A stretch of DNA of 64,000 bases from positions 70,701,573-70,765,572 of the forward strand of contig NC_087065.1 in the NCBI RefSeq assembly GCF_963678635.1, in the 5' to 3' direction. This DNA comes from Symsagittifera roscoffensis. Its lineage: Eukaryota > Xenacoelomorpha > Acoela > Convolutidae. How positions within the stretch are numbered: position 1 is the stretch's first letter; every line of letters starts with the position of its first letter. Position numbers and translations under genes: made by a program. A model generated the notes under the pieces. It was not told the DNA's origin, made no database searches, and saw only the letters and a list, made by a program, of their open reading frames with translations. Positions 1 to 11,543 of this stretch are shown piece after piece.

Positions 1-404
1 CAGTCCTTTGTGGCTGCTGAACAACACATCTAACCCTAAGTAATTTCGATAGAAGAAGAACTCCTGTAGTTGCATATATAAAGAGAGGGGTAATAAATTA
101 CATTCGATAATAATACATTTGTAGCTCTTTTATCCAGCTGCCCAGTTTAAAACACATTTTTGCATGTTTTCAAGAGTTTAGAGGTTCGAGATAATAACCG
201 ACCTACATTGACAGCATCATATTAAGATTGGTAATAACATTGATTTGTATATTTGAATCTTTGAAACTCCAAAGTAGGCAAATTTAAAACAAAACTGAAA
301 AAAAAACGTCGAAAAGACCGGGCATTTAAAAATCAGACATGCTCAAAAAATTGGTCTCTTAGTTGAAAAAGTACAGACTTGGAGATGACTTAAAATTCAG
401 TTAT

Positions 405-950
405 GTTGTCAGCAAAGTTGTTTCCGGGGGAAAAGTCTGGTACCCGGTTGCAACACCCTTTCTTATCGCAATGTTTAAAAAGTCTAATTCTTGATTAAAA
501 GACACATGCTCTAGCACGTGTAAGATGGAGGCGAAACGGAGCTTCGTGTCACTTGTGATAGTAAAAATTATTCCATGGTTCATGCGTAGAAAAAATGACT
601 GAAGAAAAAATGGCATATATTTCTAGTTTTTAGGGTAGACACGAGCGTGCTATACTGTTACACAAATTTGATGTAAAAAAAGCTCACTTTACGAAATCGA
701 ACACAAGCGAAGCGGTTTTCTGCAACACTTGTGATACAATACAAACATGGCACAGCAAGCTAGTTGGCAGAAAATGAAAGCAAATCTTCTGAACCACTCA
801 ACCAATATGAAGAACAGACGTCTAGAAGCACAATCACAGGCGTTACAAAAGTATTCAGAAACCTTCATCGAGACACAACTAACCCGACAAATTTGGGTAA
901 ACTCTCATTGGGTCGAAAAAAAAATTATCATGAAAACCTTTCAAAAATTC
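405..950. repeat. Decayed copy of dispersed repeat R1
   Basis: Short blocks match the better copies at about 7,560-8,966 and 10,370-11,404. At 413-475 there is the 'aaagttgtttcc..aaaagtctggtacccg' block, matching 8,398-8,455. At 530-560 and 700-745 there are two versions of the 'cttcg..cacttgtgat' block, matching 10,500-10,530. The order of blocks differs from the other copies, so this is a rearranged relic. No coding capacity is seen. Confidence 0.4.
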
Positions 951-1712
951 TGAAATTCTTAATTTTTACACGCCGCTTCCAGGACACAAGAGAATTAAAA
1001 TCGAGTTTTCCCTCAAACGACACAAAAAATATTTTAGTGACTTTGGCACAAGTTCATTTCATCTAGTTCAGACTTAAAAAACATTTTTGAAATATAGCTT
1101 TTGTGGAAACTACTTGTCCCGACCGGACTTGGAAATCTTCCCGCAGTGGGCCACCAAACATGGGCGTTACCTCAAAGCTCAAGTCGCACGCTTAGTTAAT
1201 TGGATTTGATTCGAGCATACAGTTAGTTATCATATGACTCCCTGATTCCTATAGACAAGAACCTAATCAACTACATGATTCAACTCAATCATCTCTTGTT
1301 GCAGGAAAAGTTATTTACTCGCACAATTTTCGAAATAAAAATTTGTTTGAAAAAACAACACCGACGTTGGAATCAAATGACTCAAATCCAACTGAAAAAA
1401 AAATTGATAGAAATATTTCTTTTTAAAGCAATATAATCGAAATGAAAGAATGAACGGACAGTATTAAGTAGAAAAATTATTAAGAATACCTGATTTTGCG
1501 AGGAAAAAGTAAGTATGACACACCAAAAAAAAAATTCATTCCACTTAGTCGTCGGGATAATAACGACCAAAATCTATTCATTTTAATCCAAAGTTCAACA
1601 GATCTTTCTCTGATAGTTCAATCCATCAGAGATTACATTATTATTATTTTCCCATATACAGGCGTGTACGTGTTAATCGAAACATTTCAAAAAAAATCTT
1701 TTTAAATCAACA

Positions 1713-1718
1713 TTTATT
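1713..1718 (-). promoter_or_regulatory. Poly(A) signal AATAAA for the ASPSCR1-like gene
   Basis: Read on the minus strand this is a perfect AATAAA hexamer about 77 bases downstream of the stop codon of the ASPSCR1-like gene. This is a normal distance for an animal 3' UTR with a cleavage signal. Confidence 0.5.
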
Positions 1719-1794
1719 AAAAATTTGTTTCAAATTGGTTTGACATTATAATTCTCTCACTCAAAAGCAAAGCTATCTCATCGTCGCAATTGCT

Positions 1795-3474
1795 TCATTT
1801 CTTTAGTCCGGCTGCGAACCACTTCGGAGCATCGGTCGGAACTTTTCGGGAGCTGGCAGCCGTTCTGCTTCCACTAGCAGTTGAAGCGCTCGGAGGTTCC
1901 GAGCCTATTTGCCCGGTAGACAAAGGAGTAATCATATCACCAGTTGAGGTTTCGCCATATGTGTGGTTGCTGGTGTTAGTTCCTGACAGGATTATTTCAG
2001 GGGCCACTTGCAAGTCCAAAATGTCCTTTTTCAAATACGACTCAACGTCATTTTCACCAAAACTAACATGAATATTTACAGCTGGGAATAAATTCAGATC
2101 GAATAGGCTTTTCTTCTCTCGTTTCGCTATTATTTTTCTAGGTGGTGTCGTGAACAGATAATAGCTCTTCAAATTTTCAGACGCCAAAACCGAATCAACA
2201 AACTCGTACATAGTTTGAACGGTTTCCGTAATGAGAAACTTGGCTTGTATTACCATTCGATCCGGAAACACAAATCGCAGCATGGTTAAGTTCGAATATT
2301 TTGATATGATTTTTCGTTTTCTCGACTCTTCAGTCAAGAGAGGCTGGTTGATTAGACCGTTCAGTTCCTTCTCACGCAACTTCTGCATCAACTTTATATC
2401 TTCAGTTGTGATATCGAAGAAATCATCAGGAACTGTGTCAATACTAGTCGATATATTCTTAACACAAAACACCTTCAACTCTCGATCTTCCAAAGAAGAC
2501 GCCGGAAGCTCATTTCTTTCTCTTCTCGTAAGCTCTTCATTTATTGCCTCGCTTGACTTTTCTGGGAACTTGAAATTGGCAAATCTATTTGAGGTCAGCT
2601 CAGAGGTTCCAGTTATTTCTGGTTCCTTCATACTGTCAGGCCTACTCGTCGAGGGCTCTTCTGGTATCCACGAAAAAGGCTGAAGATTATCAGGCAGGTG
2701 AGATGACCTTGAAGACGAAATTAGAGGCTGGGCAAATTCGACTTGACTGTTTTGAGGCGATACTTGCGCATTGTTTGACTCGCTTTTAGGTAAAACATTC
2801 GCATTGATGATTTCATCTTTGCTTTGTGAAGCTATTTTGGCACTGCTGATCTCGACTTCGTCTCTAGGCGATTCCCTTTTGTGAAGTCTGAGTATCAAAT
2901 TCTGTGCTTTAGTTATATCCATATTTTCATCTGATATACAAGACGTGCTGTCGACTGCGATTCTAGGAGCAAAAGTCAATCTCAAAAGCGCCCGTCCCGA
3001 CAACCCACAGTCCCGCAAGGTCTTGTTCAACAACGTCTCGGGTCCTCGAAACGTGTGTCCCATGAACGAAATACAAGGTTCAAGGTCATCTTCGTCAAGT
3101 AACGCAGGACACTTCTCCAAGAGCCTCTCAATTACATCCCACAAGGGACATGTATCTTCGATATCAACGACCTGACGCTCGCCTGATGGAATTTGAACAG
3201 CGACGTTTACAAGTTTCGGATCCTGGTTTCCACTCGACTCTGGACCCCGTGTACAACTTTCCAGGACTGCTCGATTTGGGATCCCAGTAAGACGAAAGGG
3301 TATCGAAGAGTCGATTGGCTTCCCTGTGGACGATTTCAGGATGTAGTCATCTGCAGTGAAGCCATGCTTGGTGCAAAGGTCAACAAACTTGGGGTTCAGA
3401 ATTGTGCTTGGAGTGACTTTTACTGTTTCCCGGTGTCCATTTGGCATCAAAATCACTATTGATTGCTGAGACAT
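1795..3474 (-). CDS. ASPSCR1: TUG/ASPSCR1-like tether protein containing UBX domain
   Basis: A 559-residue open frame without introns. Residues 1-75 form the N-terminal ubiquitin-like domain typical of TUG, opening with a hydrophobic strand, then 'PNGHRETVKVTPST'. Residues about 88-168 are a second ubiquitin-like domain (from 'VNVAVQIPSGERQVV'). Residues about 380-465 are a UBX domain with the 'LRFVFPDRMVIQAKF' strand pair and a 'FTTPPRK' loop. The tail ends 'PKWFAAGLKK', like the conserved C-terminal PKW motif of the family. In mammals TUG tethers GLUT4 vesicles and binds and disassembles p97/VCP hexamers; the p97 role is the conserved one. A serine/proline-rich linker (about 200-330) separates the domains. 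The first ATG starts directly at the ubiquitin-like fold, so the start is well supported. The next gene, MYG1, lies upstream on the same strand with about 220 bp between them. Confidence 0.9.
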   Translation of the reverse strand: MSQQSIVILMPNGHRETVKVTPSTILNPKFVDLCTKHGFTADDYILKSSTGKPIDSSIPFRLTGIPNRAVLESCTRGPESSGNQDPKLVNVAVQIPSGERQVVDIEDTCPLWDVIERLLEKCPALLDEDDLEPCISFMGHTFRGPETLLNKTLRDCGLSGRALLRLTFAPRIAVDSTSCISDENMDITKAQNLILRLHKRESPRDEVEISSAKIASQSKDEIINANVLPKSESNNAQVSPQNSQVEFAQPLISSSRSSHLPDNLQPFSWIPEEPSTSRPDSMKEPEITGTSELTSNRFANFKFPEKSSEAINEELTRRERNELPASSLEDRELKVFCVKNISTSIDTVPDDFFDITTEDIKLMQKLREKELNGLINQPLLTEESRKRKIISKYSNLTMLRFVFPDRMVIQAKFLITETVQTMYEFVDSVLASENLKSYYLFTTPPRKIIAKREKKSLFDLNLFPAVNIHVSFGENDVESYLKKDILDLQVAPEIILSGTNTSNHTYGETSTGDMITPLSTGQIGSEPPSASTASGSRTAASSRKVPTDAPKWFAAGLKK

Positions 3475-3694
3475 CTTAACTGGAAATCGAACTAAAATTT
3501 AAGACTAACGAATACCGTTTAACTACCGCTTCGACTATAAATTTTGAAACTCTTTTTCCAAAACTTGGTATTTCCACACATTTTAATTTCATTTCTCCTT
3601 TCTCTCCCAAAATTAGTTTAAAGAAAAGTATATTAGTAAATGAGTTGTTAAAAAGGGTTCACGAACTAACTCAAAAATAAAAACAACAAAACGA

Positions 3695-5886
3695 TTAGTT
3701 TACATTCAACTGATTCAAACTAATCACTGCCATTTTTAGAGCGCCTTCGTAAGTCAAATTCCCTCCAATGAAACCAGAACTATGGACAAAAACACACTGA
3801 GGAATTTGAGAGATCTCCGACAGTTTATCATCGCGAACTCCTCTCCAATTTTCAGGCAGTGGAAGCCGACTATTAAAAGATCCTTCTGCCATTGGAACAC
3901 ATTGCACCCTCCATCCACCATTCGAATCTTGATAAATAACGTAATAGATCCTTCTAGAATCTTCCAGAAGGTTCAACTCTTTCTCCAAATTGTAGAGGTG
4001 GTCCTTCCAAGGTGGACAAATATCCTCAAATACAACAATTTGACCACTTTCGTGGAACTTCAGTCTTTTTTCCATTGCAGTTTTTACAATTTCACGCCCT
4101 GGTAACCAAACGCGAGCATAATGCAAAACACGTTCAACAAATTCAGTTCCAACTAGCTGCATTGCTTTTTCGAACCTTTCAAACTGAATTTTCTCAGAAG
4201 ATTCTTCGTTCCATTTTGGGTTCAGGAACCCTACCCGACTGCTGATTGTGGTGGTTACTCGATAGTTCACTTTGTCACTGTCGCTCACATTTATACCATT
4301 ATCAACCGCATCAATTTCTTCCACAAAATTTTGATACACCTTTGAGTAAAGTTGCTTTAGATCGTCATTTTTGATGTGGCTAAGTCCAGTCTCGCCTGAA
4401 ATATAGTGCAAAATTTAAAACCGAGAGCTGAAAACAAAGCCAACAGGTAGTTGGAAGTGTCAATGGACTGACGAAAACAACAAAAAAAATTTTTTTGACC
4501 TATTTTTAAACTTTTCTCAGCTATAAAAATTCGGAGAAAAATTTAACATAGTCAACTGACAGTTAAAAAAAGAGTAATGCACACAAGGAAATTTAAAAAA
4601 CTGACTTGTTTTTATCAAAAACCTTCACTTTTTTAATCTCGAAGAAAAAACAGATGGCTTGAAGCCAATTGAATTTTTAAAACAATTTATGATGGACAAC
4701 TTTTCGTTAAAATTAACCCGATTTGAGATAACTGGATTAATAGGTAAAACTTGTATTTCTCTAAGAAATCTGATAATTAACTTTTATTTCGAAATTAGAG
4801 ATCGATCAAGTTTTTCGTCACCTGAACACTTTTTGCTTTAGTGGAGTTTGCTTTTTAAAAAAAAATGGAAATGCACTGAAATTAAAAAGAAAACACAAGT
4901 CAAACCGCGAAAAATTAAAATGTAGCGTGAACAAATTTTAATGCTTTTCCAGAAAAAAAAACAAAAAAATCTCCAAGACCTATTAAAGAGTACTCACTAC
5001 TTTCATTAGTCTTACCAAGTTAAAGCTCTTTTAAATTACAGAATCTTTTACGAATGATTTTTAACCATAAAACTAAACCCCTTTGAAAAACTGGGTCAAA
5101 AGGTAATTTTTCAATTTCCGCTAGAAAATCTTAAAAGTAAAATCCCCTTTCGGAACGAAAATTCATTCACATTTCTTCGCGCAGTTTGAACTTTTGTTCT
5201 TTCAAAAGCGTAAATTTGCTTCCTTTCAGCAAATGAATTTGAACTGAACTTAACAAGAAATCATAAGCCAAACCAAGAAAAGTCACATTTGAGCGTGAAC
5301 AACTTCCAAAAAAAATAATATTAAATGATCACGAACTATATACGTGTCTTAAAAAGTGAACCGACTTAACAGTTTTACATGCATATGTTGAAATTTGACC
5401 AAACTTTAAATGGAATTTCTATTACGATATATCACGACACAATCTCAAGGACTCTTAATTGTCGATTTAGATCAAAAGAGATGCGAAACCTGTTTTACGA
5501 CAGAAAATTGACTGACCCGAATAAATTTTTTTCATTATGTCAATTCCGTAGTGTGCATAAACCAGACCGGCACTGCTCAGTTTGGTCGTAAAGTCCATAT
5601 GTGCATGTACATCCTTCATAGTGGTCTTAAACTCCTTCTGATGATGGTCATAGCGCATCTTTGAATGGTCATACATGGCCCCGACATCCACTATTATGTC
5701 ACATTCATTCAACACAGCGGGATCACGTGATCTCTTAATTTGACAATTTTCAAACTCAGGTAATAGTTTAAGCATGTAGCAAGCCAAGGCTTCGTCACAG
5801 TGAAATTGGCCATTGTGGGTTCCAATAAAACTGCATTTCTTTTTCTCGCTCACCATTTTCAAACTTCTTTTAGCTAAACGGCCCAC
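3695..5886 (-). CDS. MYG1: MYG1 (UPF0160, DHH-superfamily exonuclease), two exons: 5886-5517 and 4395-3695
   Basis: Exon 1 encodes the family signature 'GTHNGQFHCDEALA', then 'DIIVDVGAMYD', 'RYDHHQKEF' and 'LSSAGLVYAHYG', the metal-binding motifs of the DHH-like fold. Exon 2 begins just before 'FVEEIDAVDNG' and runs through 'GGWRVQCVP', 'SRLPLPENWRG' and 'VFVHSSGFIGG' to the usual C-terminus. The intron (5516-4396, about 1.1 kb) has a GT donor followed by CAGT and a TTTCAG acceptor. Joining 5517 to 4395 keeps the frame (phase 1) and restores continuous family sequence. MYG1 is a 3'-5' RNA exonuclease of nucleus/nucleolus and mitochondria in mammals and yeast. The start could be the Met at 5886 or the Met ten codons later (5856); the short basic leader would suit mitochondrial targeting. 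All visible motifs are intact. Confidence 0.92.
4396..5516 (-). other. MYG1 intron
   Basis: The intron is A/T-rich with no recognisable coding sequence. On the minus strand it begins GTCAGT and ends with a T-rich tract plus TTTCAG. It carries no obvious transposon or RNA gene. Confidence 0.8.
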
Positions 5887-6484
5887 AGTTCTTAAAACTA
5901 ACCAGAAAGCTATTTTGAGACAAAGATCTGAAAAAGAAAACGGGCGTTGAAAAAAAAAGATTATTTTAAACCGACGCTTAATTTCATAGCCAAAACTGAA
6001 CTATTTTCACCAAAATGCTCAAAGCTTACTGAACACAAGATTGCAAATATGATTCCCGATATCGGACAAATCTCTTTTGAAGAAAATCGGTAGATTGCAA
6101 ATCTTTTTGAACTTCCCAAAACAAATCCGCCAATTTGTTTGAGCATAAATATAATTTTGAAAACAAATACTTCGGAACACGCCGACTAAACGCAGCAATG
6201 AGCACATCTTGAAAATGCTGAAAAGCACCAATAAATTTAACATTAAACGTTCAAAATTAGTTTTATGTTTATTATTTTTGGCAATCAACTTTTTACGCAT
6301 TAATAAAAAGCTCAGAAGCAGACACTCAACTATTTGATTTGTAATTTTGATACCAAGCATCATATATCAGCAGAATACGACAAATATAATTGATCTTCTA
6401 TATTTAATTTCTCAGTAGGCCGCCTTTATTTGTTTAAAAAATAATAATAAAACAAAAATTTAAAAATTTCTGACTGTTGAGTTT
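5887..6484. other. Intergenic region between MYG1 and the next exon
   Basis: About 600 bp of A/T-rich sequence that probably contains the divergent promoters of MYG1 (minus) and the putative plus-strand exon at 6485. No TATA box or other element can be assigned with confidence. Confidence 0.3.
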
Positions 6485-6707
6485 TTGACAATGGATATGA
6501 TCCACGTTTCTAAGGTGAAACTTATCTTTACGCTTTGCTATGGATTCATATCAACAATCGCCGGGCAGTCAGATGAAAACAGTCTGCTCGATGACGACTC
6601 TTTGAAGCCAGTGACTTATTTCGGAAGCATAGCCGCTGGATGCATCATTTTCTTCTTCATGATGCTCATTTTGTATTTGGCAATGCGCAAGGAAATCGGA
6701 ACAGCAA
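6485..6707 (+). CDS. Possible first exon of a small single-pass membrane protein
   Basis: The frame opens with MTMDMIHVSK, then a hydrophobic stretch ending around 'FISTIAGQ' that looks like a cleavable signal peptide. A short acidic extracellular stretch follows (SDENSLLDDDS), then a strong transmembrane segment ('GSIAAGCIIFFFMMLILYLAM') and a basic stop-transfer RKE. At 6708 the sequence reads GTAAGT, a consensus splice donor, so the 74-residue frame is likely the first exon of a longer gene. No downstream exon could be identified. Signal peptide plus membrane anchor argue for a real type I membrane protein, but no family is recognised and the frame is short. Confidence 0.4.
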
Positions 6708-7559
6708 GTAAGTGGAATACAGGCCTTAAAAAATAACACTGCATTTAGCTGCAATTAATAGATGTACAAAAAATCAATTTCTAATTTTTGAACGGCCCTA
6801 GAAAAGGGGGCAATTTCGTTATTTCAAATGCTATAGATCATCTGGACAATTGAAAGTGACAAGTAAAAAATTTGAGGCTCTATGAGTTCTATCGGTCCTT
6901 TCAGAGTATAATGGCGATAAAATAACCGGAAAGAGCATTCTTATTGGTTTGCTTGAGTTTTTTCCTCTATGACAACAACAGTGGCACTCATCATTTGACT
7001 GAGGAAAAAATTACAATAGTGAAGTTCTATTGAAACACCAGTAAATTAAATTGAATTAATTGATTATTTCAATAATTAATTAAATCAACCTGAAAATGTT
7101 TGCATTTTGATACACAGAGAGGAAGCCGACAGAAAATGACTGAAACCCCTAAGCCCAAATAAATTAACTCGAAAAAACAGAGTGTAACAAAAAATTCATA
7201 TACAAATCATGATTTGTTTTTGAAAAGGTCGGAAGAAATTATAATTTAAAGCCACAAAAATCATTATAGGAGGTGAATCAGAAACCAGAAACTCGATGCC
7301 TTCTTGAAAATAGTAATCAGCACAAAAAGCTGCATAAAATGCACTTCAAGCCCACGTAGAAATTTTGGTATCTAACGCTGACATAACAGTAAATAATTTA
7401 GAGTGCATAGCACTTTGTCAATGCAAAAAAGTATATATCTGCAATTAGCTAAAAAGGGAAACATGAGAAATTTAGAAAATACACAAAGATGTCATGAAAA
7501 TAAATCAGCTTCAATAAAACACGTTTAGACAAAGAAGCAAATCTGGACTTCTGGAAAAA
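6708..7559. other. Intergenic or intronic, no feature recognised
   Basis: A/T-rich sequence without coding signal. It may be the intron following the putative exon at 6485-6707, but no acceptor with a plausible coding continuation was found. Confidence 0.3.
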
Positions 7560-8966
7560 ATGAAAAAAATTAGTTTTTAAATTCTAACAAGAACATTTAA
7601 GACACAGAAACAAAGTTGAGCTTCACGCTACTTGCGATACAAAACAAAAACTGAAAAATCGAAAAAACCAGATCTATCAAAATGAATAAGACAAGTTTTG
7701 AAACAAAAACATGCCAAAACAAAAGAGGGTGAAATGAACATTGGAAGATAATGTACCCAGCGGTAACAAAGCCGAAAATACTTCACAAACCCTTTAAGCC
7801 AAAAAAAATCCACAAGACTTATGAAAAATTATTAAGTCCCACTCACTCTCAAAACACAAACACTAAAAAACCTTTTTTGTTGGTCAAAGGAAACAATATA
7901 AGGCCACTGAAAAGCTTGAACTATTATTCTATTAACAATTTTGGCATCTTGTGCGATCCAGAGGTGAGCATAAAAAATATGTGTCCTTTGCAACGACTTG
8001 AAATTAGGTCACTAAGCCGAAGAAAAATAGGCCGAAATCATTTGGGCAGAAAAAAAATTTAAAGGAAGATATACGAAATCAAACTTCAAATTACAAACAG
8101 CACAGGTAAATCAGAACACTAAAAATAACTATAGGCTAAAAAAAACAATTTAAAACAATTCTACAATATGACAACTCAGCCGACAAAACATAAGCAGACA
8201 ATAAAAAGCCCACATATTTTTTTAAACTTACTTTTTCCAGTTCGAAAAAAAAACAGGCCATGTCAAATTCAAACCCAGGACATGTGCCGTCCCATTCCTT
8301 ACCTCCAGACTAAGTGCGCCGGAGATGCAAAGAAATTAGAATTCATTTTGAATTGAACCTAAATTTACGATTTCTAATTTTGACCACTGTGTAAACTAAG
8401 TTGTTTACGGGCAAAAAGTCTAACACCCGATTGCAATACCCTTGTTTATCGCAAGGGTAAAAAACAAAGTTGAAATCGCGAAATTAATTTCGCATATCTA
8501 CGCAAGAGATACAGTTTCGCTTATCTATGCAAGTAGATTTGAGTAAACCATGACAAGCATTGGAATCTCACTACTAACATGAAGTTTTCCTAATTTATCA
8601 AAAATTAGCGAAAACAGCAATATACAAAGCTTAGAAACGTATACTTATTAAGAAACTATTCGTTTCCACAAAAGTTCAGTTTTCAACCACGAACTAGTTT
8701 GGTGATCTCGAGAGCAGCCGAAACTTAGAAGTTACTATATCTGATTTGTCGAGACTTACAGATATAATTTGCAGAAAGCTATTTCGCAGGTCCGAAAGTC
8801 AACTTAAAACATTTTTCGTAAGATGTTGACCAGTTTATTACGTCCACAGTCCACACAATTATTGCCATTACAGCTCAATATACCTAGTTTGTCGTGACTT
8901 AAAAATATAATTTGCAGAGAGCCATTTAGAAGGTCCAAAAGTCATCCTAACTTGTTTTTCGCATGG
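7560..8966 (+). repeat. Dispersed repeat R1, copy 1
   Basis: This region aligns in the same order with 10,370-11,404 and, for its last part, with 36,299-36,480. Conserved blocks include the 'cggtaacaa.gc.gaaaa' stretch (7,760 and 10,797), 'aagtc(c)..ctcac.c..aaaacaca' (7,835 and 10,869), 'gtttac.gg.aaaaagtct' (8,401 and 11,015) and 'tttgtcgagacttacagatataat' (8,744 and 11,348). The block at 8,744-8,823 is repeated in diverged form at 8,885-8,966, a two-copy internal tandem with a period near 141 bp. A small inverted repeat (ACCCTTG / CAAGGGT) lies at 8,438-8,458. No protein-coding capacity is seen; the element class is unknown. Confidence 0.6.
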
Positions 8967-9289
8967 TGCTTTTGTAGAGTATCAACTCATGCGAGTTAAG
9001 TATTTCAGCACCAACTAAGGTAAGTAGCTTGATTGTAAAAACAGGGAGAAAAACCTTGTAGCCGGATGCATTACCTTTGCTTGATGCTATTCGCGAGGGA
9101 AACATTTTTTGGCAACTGATGCAAAGCAATTATATTTAAGTCGCAAACTATAACTGAGTCCATGTAAATCATCTGATCTTTGCTCTAACCTATCCAAGAG
9201 GCAAAAATTATGATTTTTTCCCCCAAATTGAAGCAAAAGTTCCGACAGACAACATTAATTTAGAAAAAAGAACAATTGGCCTAAATAGG

Positions 9290-9425
9290 TATTAACTAAT
9301 TATTATAAATCATTATAATAATAAAATCAGTTGTTGTTTTGCTATTTGAAATAAAAAATTTTTTAAATTATTATTAATTATTTAATTAATATATAATACT
9401 TATTTAATTAAATATTATTAAAGGA
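9290..9425. other. Extremely A/T-rich tract
   Basis: Almost pure A/T sequence made of TTAATTA, TAATTAT and similar words, several overlapping and palindromic. It lies between two R1 copies. It is consistent with decayed simple sequence; no gene signal is present. Confidence 0.5.
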
Positions 9426-10369
9426 CAAATAAATCTATCGGAAATGACAAGTATCGATATTTTGGTTTTAAAAATGATTCGGCATTTGCTATATATTGTA
9501 TAATTTTAGACTCTTCTCATAACACGGATGTGTCAAGAGACGATGCTTCTAAAAGACATGACACAACATCTCCAGAGACAACTTCTGATGATAATCGACA
9601 TCTTACTGCAATCAAAAGCAATGGAAGGAACTTTTCTTTAGCAGTGACCGAATACGAATGAACTTGAATAATGTTTGTGTTACTTTTTTGATCTAGACTT
9701 CCTATTTTCACGATTTCTTATTAAATCCTTATTGAAATCAATATATCCTTATTGATTTCAATTTTACTTCTCGTATAATTATGCAACGGCTCGTTCACAT
9801 GACTGCGTTTAAAAAAGTATCAAACAACGCATATTTACTTGAAAAATGGCCCGACAAAAGAAATAAGCTTTTTTTCACGCCCGCGCCGTACCCCTCATTT
9901 GATTGATCTTTTTAATGTTGATCTTAAAATGTTGATTTCATAAATAACAGGAACTTTGATGGTGAAAAAGCAAATCATGAAGCTATTTTCAGCAAAATTT
10001 TAGGAACTAGGCCATAATAGCAACTATAACTATTACAATGACGACGGATATCGAGCCATTCATTATCTACGTGAGTAGCTCCGAGTGACCCGTGACAAAA
10101 ACTGGAATCTGAATAGAAGAATGATATTCAACTTTTTAAATCAGAAGGTATCAGGGTCACCGAGAAAACTGTACTCGTCCTTCATCATATCAAATCTCAA
10201 AAAACTTGGAACTTCATGAATTAAGCAAGTGTAAAAAAAAACCGTGAAGAAAAAAATCGAGATGCTTGAGAACCAAGTCAACCAGATTGAGAAAACTAAC
10301 ACCAGCACAAAATATGCTGGAGTTGAATGTTACTTCATCAAAAAAAAACATGCAAGTTCGCTCACATGA
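9426..10369. other. Region between R1 copies, no gene recognised
   Basis: A/T-rich sequence with no convincing reading frame. The 'gttcacatgactgcgttt' phrase near 9,792 recurs at 10,360, suggesting that parts are further scraps of the R1 family. Confidence 0.3.
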
Positions 10370-11404
10370 CTGCATTAAAATAAGTTTAAGACCATCCATA
10401 TTAAGTCGCAAAAATAGATGATTAACAGATTTTTCAGAGAAGAGCAAAAACAGCTATATACAAAGCTTAGAAACATATTTAAAACTCAGCGACAAAGCGG
10501 AGCTTCGCATCACTTGCGATACATAAACATAGCATGCAAGGTTGCAGACAGGAAAGGTTGCAGAAAGGAGTCAGACCAATTTTCAAAAACTCCACAACAA
10601 AAAACCTCACACAGAGGCAAAGCTAAGCTTCGCACACCTGCAATACAAAACAAGAAAGCCGCTAAGTCAGAAAAAAATCAACAAAAGTCAGAAATGTCAA
10701 AAAAACTAGATCTGTGAAAAAAATAAGGCTAGTTTTCAAAGAAAAACATGTCAAGACAATGGAAAGCCCAACAAGTATCGGAAAAAGATATACCAAACGG
10801 TAACAACGCGGAAAAGTACATTGGCAGAAACCCATTAGGCCGAAAAAAAAAACAACAAGACAGAAGTTAATAAGTCCGCCTCACCCAAAAACACAGACAC
10901 CCACCCAAATTCTTTTCGCTGGTCGAAAGACACATGGCTGGCCATTAAACCGATAAAATAATGACCTGAACCTGACTTTACCATTTCTTATTTTGATCTT
11001 AGAGTAAACTAAGTTGTTTACAGGAAAAAAAGTCTAGTACCCGATTGCAAAACCCCAAAAAACAAACTTGTAATCGCGAAATTAATTTCGCATATCTATG
11101 CAGGAGATACAGTTTCTCATATCTATGCAAGTAGATCCGAGTAAACCATGGCGAGCATTGCAATCTCAATACAAAAATGATGTTTAACTGATTTATCAGA
11201 AAGTTAGCAAAAACAGCAAAATACAAATCTTAGAAACGTATACTTATGATGAAAATATGCGTTTCCACAAAGTTTCAGTTCATTTCAACCACGAACTAGC
11301 TTGGTGATCTCGGGAGCAACCGACACTGAGAAATCAATATATCTGATTTGTCGAGACTTACAGATATAATATGCAGAAGCTATTTCGCAGGTCCGAAAGT
11401 CATC
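10370..11404 (+). repeat. Dispersed repeat R1, copy 2 (left part, interrupted)
   Basis: This copy aligns with copy 1 up to its 'gcaggtccgaaagtcatcTTAA' phrase and then stops at 11,408. The continuation expected from copy 1 (after TTAA: 'aacattttt..gtttattac..ccacagtcc') is found 24.9 kb away at 36,299. The interruption marks the insertion of a TTAA-flanked element. Confidence 0.7.
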
Positions 11405-11408
11405 TTAA
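11405..11408. repeat. Target-site duplication TTAA, left copy
   Basis: The TTAA here is matched by a TTAA at 36,295-36,298. The uninterrupted R1 copy has one TTAA at the homologous position (8,804-8,807), with flanks that match on both sides. This empty-site comparison identifies TTAA as the duplicated target. Confidence 0.75.
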
Positions 11409-11482
11409 TACGGGAGGCGAAAATAACTCGTAGGAAATAACGTAGTGGGAAAAAACGTGTTATGAAATTACGTAGTATCTCG
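11409..11482 (+). repeat. Left terminal inverted repeat of the TTAA element
   Basis: It begins TACGGGAGG and contains three imperfect copies of a short motif of the type GAAAT.ACGTAGT(G/A), so it also has a subterminal tandem character. The reverse complement of 36,222-36,294 matches it with small gaps. Confidence 0.65.
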
Positions 11483-11543
11483 TTTTTTTTAAACTAGGTA
11501 ATCAGAAGGTCAAAAGTATCATAGTAACCGAGGTTACAGTCAG

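Larger units (their letters stand above)
1..1794. other. Intergenic region, no gene recognised
   Basis: No reading frame in this stretch looks like a protein; the short open frames are low-complexity and A/T-rich. The part at about 405-950 resembles the R1 dispersed repeat seen again at 7.6-9.0 and 10.4-11.4 kb. Shared phrases are an 'aagttgtttaCGGG..AAAAGTCT' stretch and a 'gcggagcttcg..cacttg.gata' stretch, so that part is probably a decayed R1 copy. The rest shows nothing that can be named. Confidence 0.5.

Noticed and set aside
11541-11543. A full 4-6 bp target-site duplication for the giant LTR element
   Set aside because: Only CAG matches (11,541-11,543 with 34,394-34,396). The next bases on both sides differ, so a longer duplication cannot be claimed.
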